6,580 bases of DNA, taken from the NCBI GenBank assembly GCA_030038715.1, contig JASHSO010000385.1, positions 1-6,580 of the forward strand, in the 5' to 3' direction. Made by a program: the position numbers and the translations under genes. The notes beneath the pieces are model-generated. The model was not told the DNA's origin, ran no database searches, and was given only the letters and a program-made list of their open reading frames with translations. This DNA is from Streptosporangiaceae bacterium. Its GTDB lineage: Bacteria; Actinomycetota; Actinomycetes; Streptosporangiales; Streptosporangiaceae. Shown in pieces: positions 1 to 6,580 of the stretch; within the stretch, counting starts at the first letter, position 1; each line of letters opens with the position of its first letter.

Positions 1-2100
<2,100 letters not shown>

Positions 2101-2104
<4 letters not shown>

Positions 2105-2898
2105 CCTCGGGCGCGGACCGCAAGCCGCTCATCGCAGGCAACTGGAAGATGCACAACAATCACTTCGAGGCCATCGCGCTGACCCAGAAGCTCGCCTTCG
2201 CGCTGACCGACAAGGACTTCAACGCTGCCGACATCGCCGTACTGCCGCCGTTCACAGCCCTGCGCAGCGTGCAGACCCTGGTCGACGCCGACAAGCTGCG
2301 GCTGATGTACGGAGCGCAGGACATCTCGGCGCACCCCGACGGCGCCTACACAGGCGAGGTTTCCGGCCGAATGCTGGCCAAGCTTGGCTGTGACCTCGTG
2401 CTGGCCGGCCACTCGGAGCGGCGACAATACCACAACGAGGACGACGCGCTGGTCAACGCCAAGGTAGCGGCCGCGCTCGGGAACGGCATCACTGCGCTGC
2501 TGTGCGTCGGCGAGCCGCTGGAGGTGCGCGAAGCCGGCCAGCACCTGCCCTACACCCTCGGCCAGCTCGACGGCGGCCTGGCGGGCCTGACCGCAGACCA
2601 GGTGGCCGGGACGGTGATCGCCTACGAGCCGGTGTGGGCGATCGGTACCGGGCAGGTGGCGACGCCGGGAGACGCGCAGGAAGTATGCGCGGCCATTCGG
2701 GCCCGCATTTCGGCCGTTCACGGGGGCGTGGCAGGGCTGAGTGCGCGTATCCTGTATGGCGGATCAGTGAAGCCCGACAACATGCCCGCGATCATGGCCG
2801 AGCCGGACATCGACGGGGCCCTGGTCGGGGGTGCCAGTCTCGATGCGGGTGAATTCGTCAGAATCTGCCGGTATCGTGATCAGAGCGCGGCGCGCTGA
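2101..2898 (+). CDS. tpiA: Triosephosphate isomerase
   Basis: Interconverts dihydroxyacetone phosphate and glyceraldehyde 3-phosphate. It has 265 residues, as expected for an actinobacterial TIM-barrel enzyme. The three catalytic residues are present: Lys16 in AGNWKMH, His104 in [13 protein letters not shown] and Glu176 in [11 protein letters not shown] (loop 6 follows). The phosphate-binding end is YGGSVKPDN and [11 protein letters not shown] near the C terminus. It starts at a GTG overlapping the pgk TGA by 4 bp (GTGA). No strong ribosome-binding site is visible, so it is probably coupled to pgk. The family's NWKMN is NWKMH here, which is tolerated in homologues. It is the last of the three contiguous glycolytic genes, and an 83-bp purine-rich spacer separates it from secG. 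Confidence 0.98.
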
Positions 2899-2981
2899 GA
2901 GACAGAAGAGACAGAGCAGCCCGCAGGACAGACGAGAATCTCGGCCACTGTCGAGATCATCGGGAGAGTTGAGATACCGAA
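2899..2981 (+). other. tpiA-secG spacer, purine-rich, with short repeats
   Basis: This spacer is less GC-rich and more A/G-rich than its surroundings. GAGACAGA occurs twice with a 9-bp period (2899-2906 and 2908-2915), and a third partial form, GACAGACGAGA, follows. A 6-bp inverted repeat ATCTCG / CGAGAT (2938-2943 and 2952-2957, 8-nt loop) precedes the secG start. No run of T follows it, and no convincing -35/-10 pair was found. It could be a weak processing or attenuation site, or neutral spacer. A GGAG at 2963-2966 lies 15 nt before the secG start, which is long for a Shine-Dalgarno sequence. Confidence 0.4.
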
Positions 2982-3209
2982 GTGAAGATCGCATTCTCCG
3001 TGATCCTGATCATCACCAGCCTGCTCATGGTGGTGCTTGTCCTGCTGCACAAGGGCAAGGGCGGCGGCCTGTCTGACCTGTTCGGCGGCGGTATCACGTC
3101 GTCGCTCGGCTCGTCGTCGGTTGTCGAGCGCAACCTAGACCGGATCACGGTCATTAACGGCGTCATCTGGTTCGTCTGCATCGTCGCCCTGGCAATCCTG
3201 GACAAGTAA
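2982..3209 (+). CDS. secG: Preprotein translocase subunit SecG
   Basis: Small membrane subunit of the SecYEG channel, which assists SecA-driven protein export. It has 75 residues. The first membrane helix is about residues 4-22 (AFSVILIITSLLMVVLVLL). It is followed by the family's signature cytoplasmic loop HKGKGGGLSDLFGGG (23-37), a Ser-rich linker, the conserved VERNLDRIT (48-56) and a second helix at about 54-72. The start is a GTG giving MKIAFSV, the expected length before helix 1. The stop is TAA. Its place after tpiA is the common actinobacterial arrangement and need not imply a metabolic link. It is probably cotranscribed with the glycolytic genes, since no terminator stands between them. 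Confidence 0.96.
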   Translation: MKIAFSVILIITSLLMVVLVLLHKGKGGGLSDLFGGGITSSLGSSSVVERNLDRITVINGVIWFVCIVALAILDK

Positions 3210-3255
3210 GACCCACGCGGCGGCTGGTGCGGATGCCTGATCGGCACGTGCGAGC

Positions 3256-3261
3256 AAGGGG
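3256..3261 (+). promoter_or_regulatory. Ribosome-binding site of rbpA
   Basis: AAGGGG lies 6 nt before the GTG start at 3268. It settles the start: a GTG at 3261 in another frame hits a stop after four codons, and GTG 3268 gives the family's MSSGNAIRGSRVG N terminus. Confidence 0.75.
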
Positions 3262-3267
3262 TGAGCA

Positions 3268-3603
3268 GTGAGTAGTGGCAACGCCATTCGCGGCAGCCGG
3301 GTCGGGGCTGGGCCGATGGGCGAGGCGGAACGCGGTGAGGCGGCGCCCCGGGTGCGTGTCTCGTTCTGGTGCTGCAACAGGCACCAGACCGTGCCGAGCT
3401 TCGCCTGTGACGCGGCCATCCCCGAATTCTGGGACTGCCCGCGATGCGGGCTGCCCGCCGGCCGGGACGAGGCGAACCCGCCCTCGCCGCCGCACGCCGA
3501 GCCCTACAAGACCCACCTTGCCTACGTCAAGGAACGACGCAACGACACCGACGGTGCGGCGATCCTGGCGGAGGCACTTGACCGGCTGCGCAAGGGCGCC
3601 TGA
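3268..3603 (+). CDS. rbpA: RNA polymerase-binding protein RbpA
   Basis: Actinobacterial transcription factor that binds RNA polymerase and principal-type sigma factors and stabilises the open promoter complex. It has 111 residues, close to Streptomyces RbpA over its whole length. The order is: N-terminal tail MSSGNAIRGSRVGAGPMGEAERGE (1-24); core domain with a zinc-type set Cys35-x3-His39 and Cys57-x2-Cys60 (DCPRCG); linker GRDEANPPSPP (65-75); and sigma-interacting C-terminal segment EPYKTHLAYVKERR...ILAEALDRLR (78-108). Two further cysteines, Cys36 and Cys47, stand where I recall Ser in Streptomyces. It follows secG by 58 bp and ends convergent with gad. No match to the sigma-R (GGAAT-N18-GTT) promoter type reported for the S. 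coelicolor gene was seen upstream, so it probably shares the upstream operon transcript. Confidence 0.95.
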   Translation: MSSGNAIRGSRVGAGPMGEAERGEAAPRVRVSFWCCNRHQTVPSFACDAAIPEFWDCPRCGLPAGRDEANPPSPPHAEPYKTHLAYVKERRNDTDGAAILAEALDRLRKGA

Positions 3604-3615
3604 GCGATCCTGCCC

Positions 3616-3635
3616 GGCCGCAGGGCGCTGCGGCC
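3616..3635 (+). terminator. GC hairpin just after rbpA (candidate terminator)
   Basis: Perfect 8-bp inverted repeat GGCCGCAG / CTGCGGCC with a GGCG loop, starting 12 nt after the rbpA stop. There is no T tract, which is common for actinobacterial 3' hairpins. It fits a terminator or transcript-end stabiliser for the glycolytic operon. Confidence 0.6.
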
Positions 3636-3661
3636 ACGGCCGTAGACAGCGGCCGCCAGGT

Positions 3662-3730
3662 CTAGTGGGCAAACGCGCTGCGCTGTCCTTCGGGCAGCGG
3701 CGGCACTGGCCCGTGCGGCGCCGCCTCCAG
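3662..3730 (-). repeat. Second copy of the gad 3' end (gene-tail fragment)
   Basis: This 69-bp stretch matches 3845-3913, the last 22 codons plus stop of gad, at 66 of 69 positions. The offset is exactly 183 bp. In the gad frame it reads [22 protein letters not shown] then TAG, against [22 protein letters not shown] in gad. The three differences change two codons (ACG to GGG, CTG to CCG). Similarity stops sharply at the stop codon on one side and fades on the other, where only a loose R-Q-V pattern remains. It has no start codon or ribosome site of its own that looks convincing. It is either a remnant of a partial duplication or, because the frame is open from the gad stop, a possible readthrough extension. 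Confidence 0.85.
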
Positions 3731-3750
3731 GCTGACTGCCTGCCGGGCAA

Positions 3751-3801
3751 ATCCTGGGGAAGACTTCCCGTCACATACGACGGTCAAGTCTTCCCCAGGA
3801 T
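3751..3801 (-). terminator. Strong long hairpin after gad (candidate terminator, possibly bidirectional)
   Basis: ATCCTGGGGAAGACTT (3751-3766) and AAGTCTTCCCCAGGAT (3786-3801) form a perfect 16-bp stem. Inside it, CCGTC / GACGG (3768-3772 and 3779-3783) adds 5 bp with a 6-nt loop ACATAC, separated by a small 1x2 internal loop. It starts 43 nt after the gad stop in gad's direction, where the stem is followed by TTTG. On the other strand it lies 147 nt after rbpA and has no T run. It best fits the gad terminator and may also stop readthrough from rbpA. Confidence 0.7.
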
Positions 3802-3844
3802 CGGCGGCCGCTGTGCCGGTGCCGTTCCGTCCGTTGCGGTGGGC

Positions 3845-5278
3845 CTAGTGGGCAAACGCGCTGCGCTGTCCTTCGGGCAGCAGCGGCACTGGCGTGTGCG
3901 GCGCCGCCTCCAGCGCCTCTACCTGTGCCCGCAGGTCGCCGACCAGCAGGCCGGCCAGGTCCATGCTGAAGCCGTTGCGCACGACAATGCGCAACACCGC
4001 GACGTCTTGCATGTTCTCGGGGAAGGTGTAGGCGGGAACGAGCCAGCCGCGCTGGCGCAGCCGCTCGGAAACGTCGAAGACGGTGTAACCGGACTCCTCC
4101 GGGTCTGCCAGCTTGCAGGCAAGGACCGGCAGGTCGCTGCCGTCCGAAAGCAGTTCGAACGGCGCCATCGCGGCGATCTGCTCGGCGATGTACTTCGCCA
4201 CATCCTGGCAGGCCTGCTGAATCTCGCGATAGCCGTCAAAGCCGAGGCGCACGAAGTTGTAGTACTGCGCGGCCACCTGCGCGCCAGGCCTGGAGAAGTT
4301 CAGGGCAAACGTCGGCATCTCGCCGCCCAGGTAGTTCACGTTGAAGATCAGGTCGTCCGGCAGCGCGGCTGCGTCCCGCCAGATGATCCAGCCGACGCCC
4401 GGGTAGACCAGGCCGAACTTGTGGCCCGAGGTGTTGATGGAAGCGACCCTGGGGACACGGAAGTCCCACTCAAGGTCGGGCGCCAGGAACGGCGCGACGA
4501 AGCCGCCTGAGGCCCCGTCGACGTGCACCGGGATATCGAGCCCGGTGCGCTGCTGGTAGGCGTCCAGCCCGGCGGCGATCTCGGCCACGGGCTCGTAGCT
4601 GCCGTCCATGGTGGAGCCGAGTACCGCGACGACCCCGATGGTGTTCTCGTCGCACTGCGCCACGGCCTCGGGCCCGGTCAGGTGCAGGCGGCCCGGCTCC
4701 ATCGGCACGAGCCGCGGCTCGACTTGCCAGTACCGGCAGAACTTCTCCCAGCAGACTTGCACGTTGGCCCCCATCACCAGGTTCGGCTTCGCGCCCCCGC
4801 CTGCCGCCTGCCGGCTCCGCCAGCGCCACAACAGGGCGAGCCCGCCGAGCATGCAGGCCTCGCTGGACCCGGTGGTCGAGCAGCCGGTCGCGGACCCGGC
4901 CGAGTCCGCGTCACCGTCTTGCGAGGCCGCCGCGGAGGGCGCGTGCCAGAGATGCGCCAGGATGTTCACGCACCGGCGCTCCAGCTCCGCTGTCTGCGGG
5001 TACTCGTCCTTGTCGATCATGTTCTTGCTGAAGCACTCGGTCATCAGCTCACCGGCCTGCGGCTCCATCCAGGTGGTGACGAACGTGGCCAGGTTCAGCC
5101 GGGCGTTGCCGTCCAGGATCAGCTCGTCCCTGATCAGCTGAAGCGCCGCATCGGGCGGCATCGAGTGTGACGGGATCTGGTTTCTCGGCACGGGGTGCTC
5201 GAAAGCACGGCAGTACAGCGGGTTGACGTCAATCTCCGCGACTCCGTGTGTCTCGTCGACCTTGTTGTGCAGTGGCAT
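3845..5278 (-). CDS. gad: Glutamate decarboxylase (PLP-dependent, group II)
   Basis: Decarboxylates L-glutamate to GABA and CO2, consuming a proton; its family roles are acid tolerance and the GABA shunt, in the cytosol. It has 477 residues (E. coli GadB has 466). The PLP Schiff-base lysine is Lys287 in INTSGHKFG. The cofactor aspartate is Asp253 in HVDGASGGF. Other family blocks are [22 protein letters not shown] (133-154), [24 protein letters not shown] (312-335) and [23 protein letters not shown] (92-114). A low-complexity Ala/Ser/Asp/Gly stretch (115-132) is about 9 residues longer than in E. coli. The C terminus SAFAH keeps a terminal His like the SFKHT tail of GadB that caps the active site. 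The start ATG at 5278 is chosen because MPLHNKVDE follows a strong GGAGG (5285-5289); the frame stays open up to 5347 without family-like sequence. It is the only gene in the window ending in TAG. No GABA antiporter or GABA transaminase is visible nearby. Confidence 0.96.
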   Translation of the reverse strand: MPLHNKVDETHGVAEIDVNPLYCRAFEHPVPRNQIPSHSMPPDAALQLIRDELILDGNARLNLATFVTTWMEPQAGELMTECFSKNMIDKDEYPQTAELERRCVNILAHLWHAPSAAASQDGDADSAGSATGCSTTGSSEACMLGGLALLWRWRSRQAAGGGAKPNLVMGANVQVCWEKFCRYWQVEPRLVPMEPGRLHLTGPEAVAQCDENTIGVVAVLGSTMDGSYEPVAEIAAGLDAYQQRTGLDIPVHVDGASGGFVAPFLAPDLEWDFRVPRVASINTSGHKFGLVYPGVGWIIWRDAAALPDDLIFNVNYLGGEMPTFALNFSRPGAQVAAQYYNFVRLGFDGYREIQQACQDVAKYIAEQIAAMAPFELLSDGSDLPVLACKLADPEESGYTVFDVSERLRQRGWLVPAYTFPENMQDVAVLRIVVRNGFSMDLAGLLVGDLRAQVEALEAAPHTPVPLLPEGQRSAFAH

Positions 5279-5420
5279 CGGGCCCCTCCGGCCTGTTGGG
5301 TGACTGCTCGGCTCGGCGGATGTCGAGCTGAGTGTCCAGAACGCCAAGTGTGTCGCCCTTGGTATACACCCCGAACGGCAGCCGCCACGCTAGACCCTCG
5401 ATCACGCCGACGAGCGCCCA
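5279..5420 (-). promoter_or_regulatory. gad upstream region with two dyads and a possible promoter
   Basis: This 142-bp gap is the only sizeable non-coding stretch upstream of gad, so a gad promoter is likely here. Two dyads are visible: CCAAG-N9-CTTGG (5344-5362) and CTCGGCTCG-N8-CGAGCTGAG (5307-5332, one mismatched pair). Minus-strand hexamers resembling actinobacterial -10 elements are TATACC (around 5361-5366, abutting the first dyad) and TAGCGT. Neither has a convincing -35 partner. The dyads could be repressor sites or, for the first, a weak end for the upstream reductase transcript. Confidence 0.3.
5285..5289 (-). promoter_or_regulatory. Ribosome-binding site of gad
   Basis: Read on the minus strand this is GGAGG, continuing as GGAGGGG, with 6 nt between GGAGG and the ATG at 5278. 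It is the strongest Shine-Dalgarno sequence in the window and fixes the gad start. Confidence 0.85.
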
Positions 5421-6242
5421 TCAGGCGGCACGGTACCGGCAGAGCAGGAAGTCCCCATCGCACAGCACGTGCACGAGCGAGAGCCGTGCCGCCGCGCCGG
5501 CGGGAGACGCTTGCCGCGACGCGACGATGCGGCCTGCCGAGCCCGCCGCCAGCACGGGGCTCGTGGTCAGGCACAGCTCGTCGAGCAGGCCAGCGCTGAC
5601 CAGCTCGCCGAGCAGGGTCGGGCCGCCCTCGCACAGGACGTGCCGGTACCCAAGCTCGGCGAGTTCCTGCAGGGCGGTGCCGATGTCGACCCGGTCGGTC
5701 CCGGCCTGGATGATCCGGGCCCGGCCGGCGAGCATTGCCAGCCGATCGGCGGGCGGCGCGGCGGTCGTGATCACGATGGTCTGCGGGCCGCCGGGCGGCA
5801 TCGTCAGCAAGCGCTCGCAGCCAGCCAGGTTGAGAGTGCCTGACACGACCGCAATCGGCGGCAGCGGCGCTGCATCCTGCGGGCGAAGCTGAGGCCAGAT
5901 CTCCTTCGCCCGGACGGGCTGGTAGCGCTCGGTCCTGGCCGTGCCCGAGCCGACGAGAACGACATCGGCCAGGCTGCGCAGGACTGTGAAGACCATCCGG
6001 TCCGCAGCACCCGACAGCCCGCCGGAGCGGCCGCCCAGTGCGACGGCCCCGTCGGTACTAGCCACCATGTTGGCCCGAACCGGGCCGCGCACAGGTGGGC
6101 CGGAGACGTCGGGTGCAGCCTCGTTCCCGTACAAAACAGCAAGCTCAGCGACGGAGTCAGGGAGCGAGTCGGCCCTAGCCTGCGCAATGAGCGGGAGATC
6201 GGGCCCCTGCACCGGGTAGATCTGGCGCACTGCCGCAGTCAA
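5421..6242 (-). CDS. Pyrimidine reductase family protein (RibD C-terminal / DHFR-like fold)
   Basis: A 273-residue protein of the RibD_C family, whose best-known members reduce 5-amino-6-ribosylaminouracil 5'-phosphate with NADPH in riboflavin synthesis. It lacks the RibD deaminase domain. Visible motifs are RANMVASTDGAVALGGRSGGLSGAADRMVFTVLRSLADVVLVGSGTAR (res 56-103; substrate loop and the first NADPH-binding glycine motif) and HVLCEGGPTLLGELVSAGLLDELCLTTSPVL (201-231; family E-G-G-P-T-L block). The N-terminal ~45 residues are variable. The proposed start is TTG at 6242, overlapping the glgX stop as TTGA. A GTG four codons downstream (6230) is the alternative, and neither has a good ribosome site. 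Family membership is clear. Whether it serves riboflavin, another reduced pteridine-like substrate, or something else cannot be told here, because no other rib gene is present. Confidence 0.85.
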   Translation of the reverse strand: MTAAVRQIYPVQGPDLPLIAQARADSLPDSVAELAVLYGNEAAPDVSGPPVRGPVRANMVASTDGAVALGGRSGGLSGAADRMVFTVLRSLADVVLVGSGTARTERYQPVRAKEIWPQLRPQDAAPLPPIAVVSGTLNLAGCERLLTMPPGGPQTIVITTAAPPADRLAMLAGRARIIQAGTDRVDIGTALQELAELGYRHVLCEGGPTLLGELVSAGLLDELCLTTSPVLAAGSAGRIVASRQASPAGAAARLSLVHVLCDGDFLLCRYRAA

Positions 6243-6580
6243 CCAGACCCGCGCTCGGCCGCGCTGGCAGCCTCCAGCACGACCACCGCCCGGGCGGCGA
6301 GCTGGACTGTCGCCGATGCTGCCAGGGGAGATCGGTGCTGCAGCGGGTCAGCGGTGTCGATGACGGGCCGCCACCAGCCGGCCAGGCCCGCTGTCGGCAG
6401 CGTGAAGGTCACCTCCTGGTCGGCGGCGTTGAACAGCAGTAGGAAATGGGCGTCGCTGATGGCCTCGCCGTGCGGCCCCGGCTCGGTGATGGCCTCGCCG
6501 TTCAGCAGCACGGCCAAAGAGCTGGCATTGCCGGGCCGCCAGTCGTAGGAGGTCATTTCCCGGCCCGTCGGCGTCAGCCA
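6239..6580 (-). CDS. glgX: Glycogen debranching enzyme GlgX, C-terminal part (runs off window edge)
   Basis: Only the last 113 residues are inside the window. The frame is open through the right edge, starting WLTPTGREMTSYDWRPGNASSLAVLLNG, so the ATG at 6556 is internal. This is the late GlgX/isoamylase signature (W-x-x-P-x-G-x-E-M-x-x-x-D-W, then a LAVLLNG strand). It is followed by the C-terminal beta-sandwich segment DAHFLLLFNAADQEVTFTLP and an RPVIDTADP strand. The family hydrolyses alpha-1,6 branches of limit dextrins from glycogen. The catalytic barrel lies outside the window, so activity cannot be judged. A related trehalose-pathway isoamylase-type enzyme (TreX) has the same C-terminal fold and is the main alternative. 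The stop overlaps the reductase start by 4 bp, indicating cotranscription. Confidence 0.85.
   Translation of the reverse strand, partial: WLTPTGREMTSYDWRPGNASSLAVLLNGEAITEPGPHGEAISDAHFLLLFNAADQEVTFTLPTAGLAGWWRPVIDTADPLQHRSPLAASATVQLAARAVVVLEAASAAERGSG

Larger units (their letters stand above)
3646..3814. repeat. 12-bp perfect inverted repeat enclosing most of the rbpA-gad junction
   Basis: ACAGCGGCCGCC (3646-3657) and GGCGGCCGCTGT (3803-3814) are perfect reverse complements 145 bp apart. Between them lie the second gad tail copy and the long hairpin. Eight of the twelve bases are the self-complementary GCGGCCGC, so some of the match is trivial in GC-rich DNA. No clear target-site duplication flanks the arms and no transposase is present. 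It could be the ends of a small non-autonomous element, an extended cruciform, or chance. Confidence 0.4.

Noticed and set aside
3210..3267. Sigma-R-type promoter for rbpA
   Set aside because: No GGAAT-N18-GTT match was found in the spacer. The palindrome GCACGTGC (3244-3251) alone is not evidence of a promoter.
3662..3787. Separate small gene on the minus strand starting at TTG 3787 and ending with the gad-like tail (41 codons)
   Set aside because: A GGGGAAG lies upstream, but start and ribosome site fall in the right arm of the strong hairpin, and only the copied tail resembles a known protein.
3275..4510. Long plus-strand open frame of 411 codons antisense to gad
   Set aside because: Low-complexity Arg/Pro/Ala translation that overlaps rbpA in another frame and runs opposite the well-matched gad gene. 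It is a typical GC-rich shadow frame.
4523..5170. Plus-strand open frames (215 and 177 codons) opposite gad
   Set aside because: Shadow frames of gad codon bias with no start signal or recognisable domain.
5279..5347. Extended gad N terminus of 23 residues
   Set aside because: The strong GGAGG fits ATG 5278, and the extra residues resemble no decarboxylase N terminus.

Overview
The window is GC-rich throughout, with the strong third-position G/C bias of an actinobacterium. It reads as core-metabolism chromosome. The RbpA protein, the SecG sequence and the gap-pgk-tpiA-secG-rbpA order are all close to those of filamentous actinomycetes (Streptomyces/Streptosporangiales/Frankiales type). The genus cannot be fixed from sequence alone.

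Layout: positions 1-3603 (+ strand) hold a lower-glycolysis operon: the 3' part of gap (GAPDH), pgk (phosphoglycerate kinase), tpiA (triosephosphate isomerase), secG (translocase subunit) and rbpA (RNA polymerase-binding protein). gap/pgk and pgk/tpiA overlap by 4 bp (ATGA and GTGA), so they are probably translationally coupled. secG and rbpA follow after spacers of 83 and 58 bp. Positions 3845-6580 (- strand) hold, in transcription order, the 3' end of a glycogen-debranching enzyme gene (glgX-like), a RibD-C-type pyrimidine reductase joined to it by a TTGA overlap, and a full-length glutamate decarboxylase (gad) after a 142-bp gap.

The gap, pgk and tpiA products interconvert triose phosphates and 3-phosphoglycerate. 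glgX would feed glucose units from glycogen into the same pathway. gad converts glutamate to GABA and consumes a proton. secG and rbpA are housekeeping passengers in protein export and transcription.

The least ordinary part is the 241-bp convergent junction between rbpA and gad (3604-3844). It holds a GC hairpin just after rbpA, a very strong 16-bp-stem hairpin after gad, a 12-bp inverted repeat surrounding most of the junction, and a 69-bp second copy of the gad 3' end (66/69 identical) including its stop codon. This second copy lies exactly 183 bp (61 codons) beyond the true gad stop, and the gad frame is open between the two TAG codons. No phage, IS, CRISPR, tRNA or rRNA feature is visible. 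Apart from this junction the window is an ordinary actinobacterial housekeeping region.
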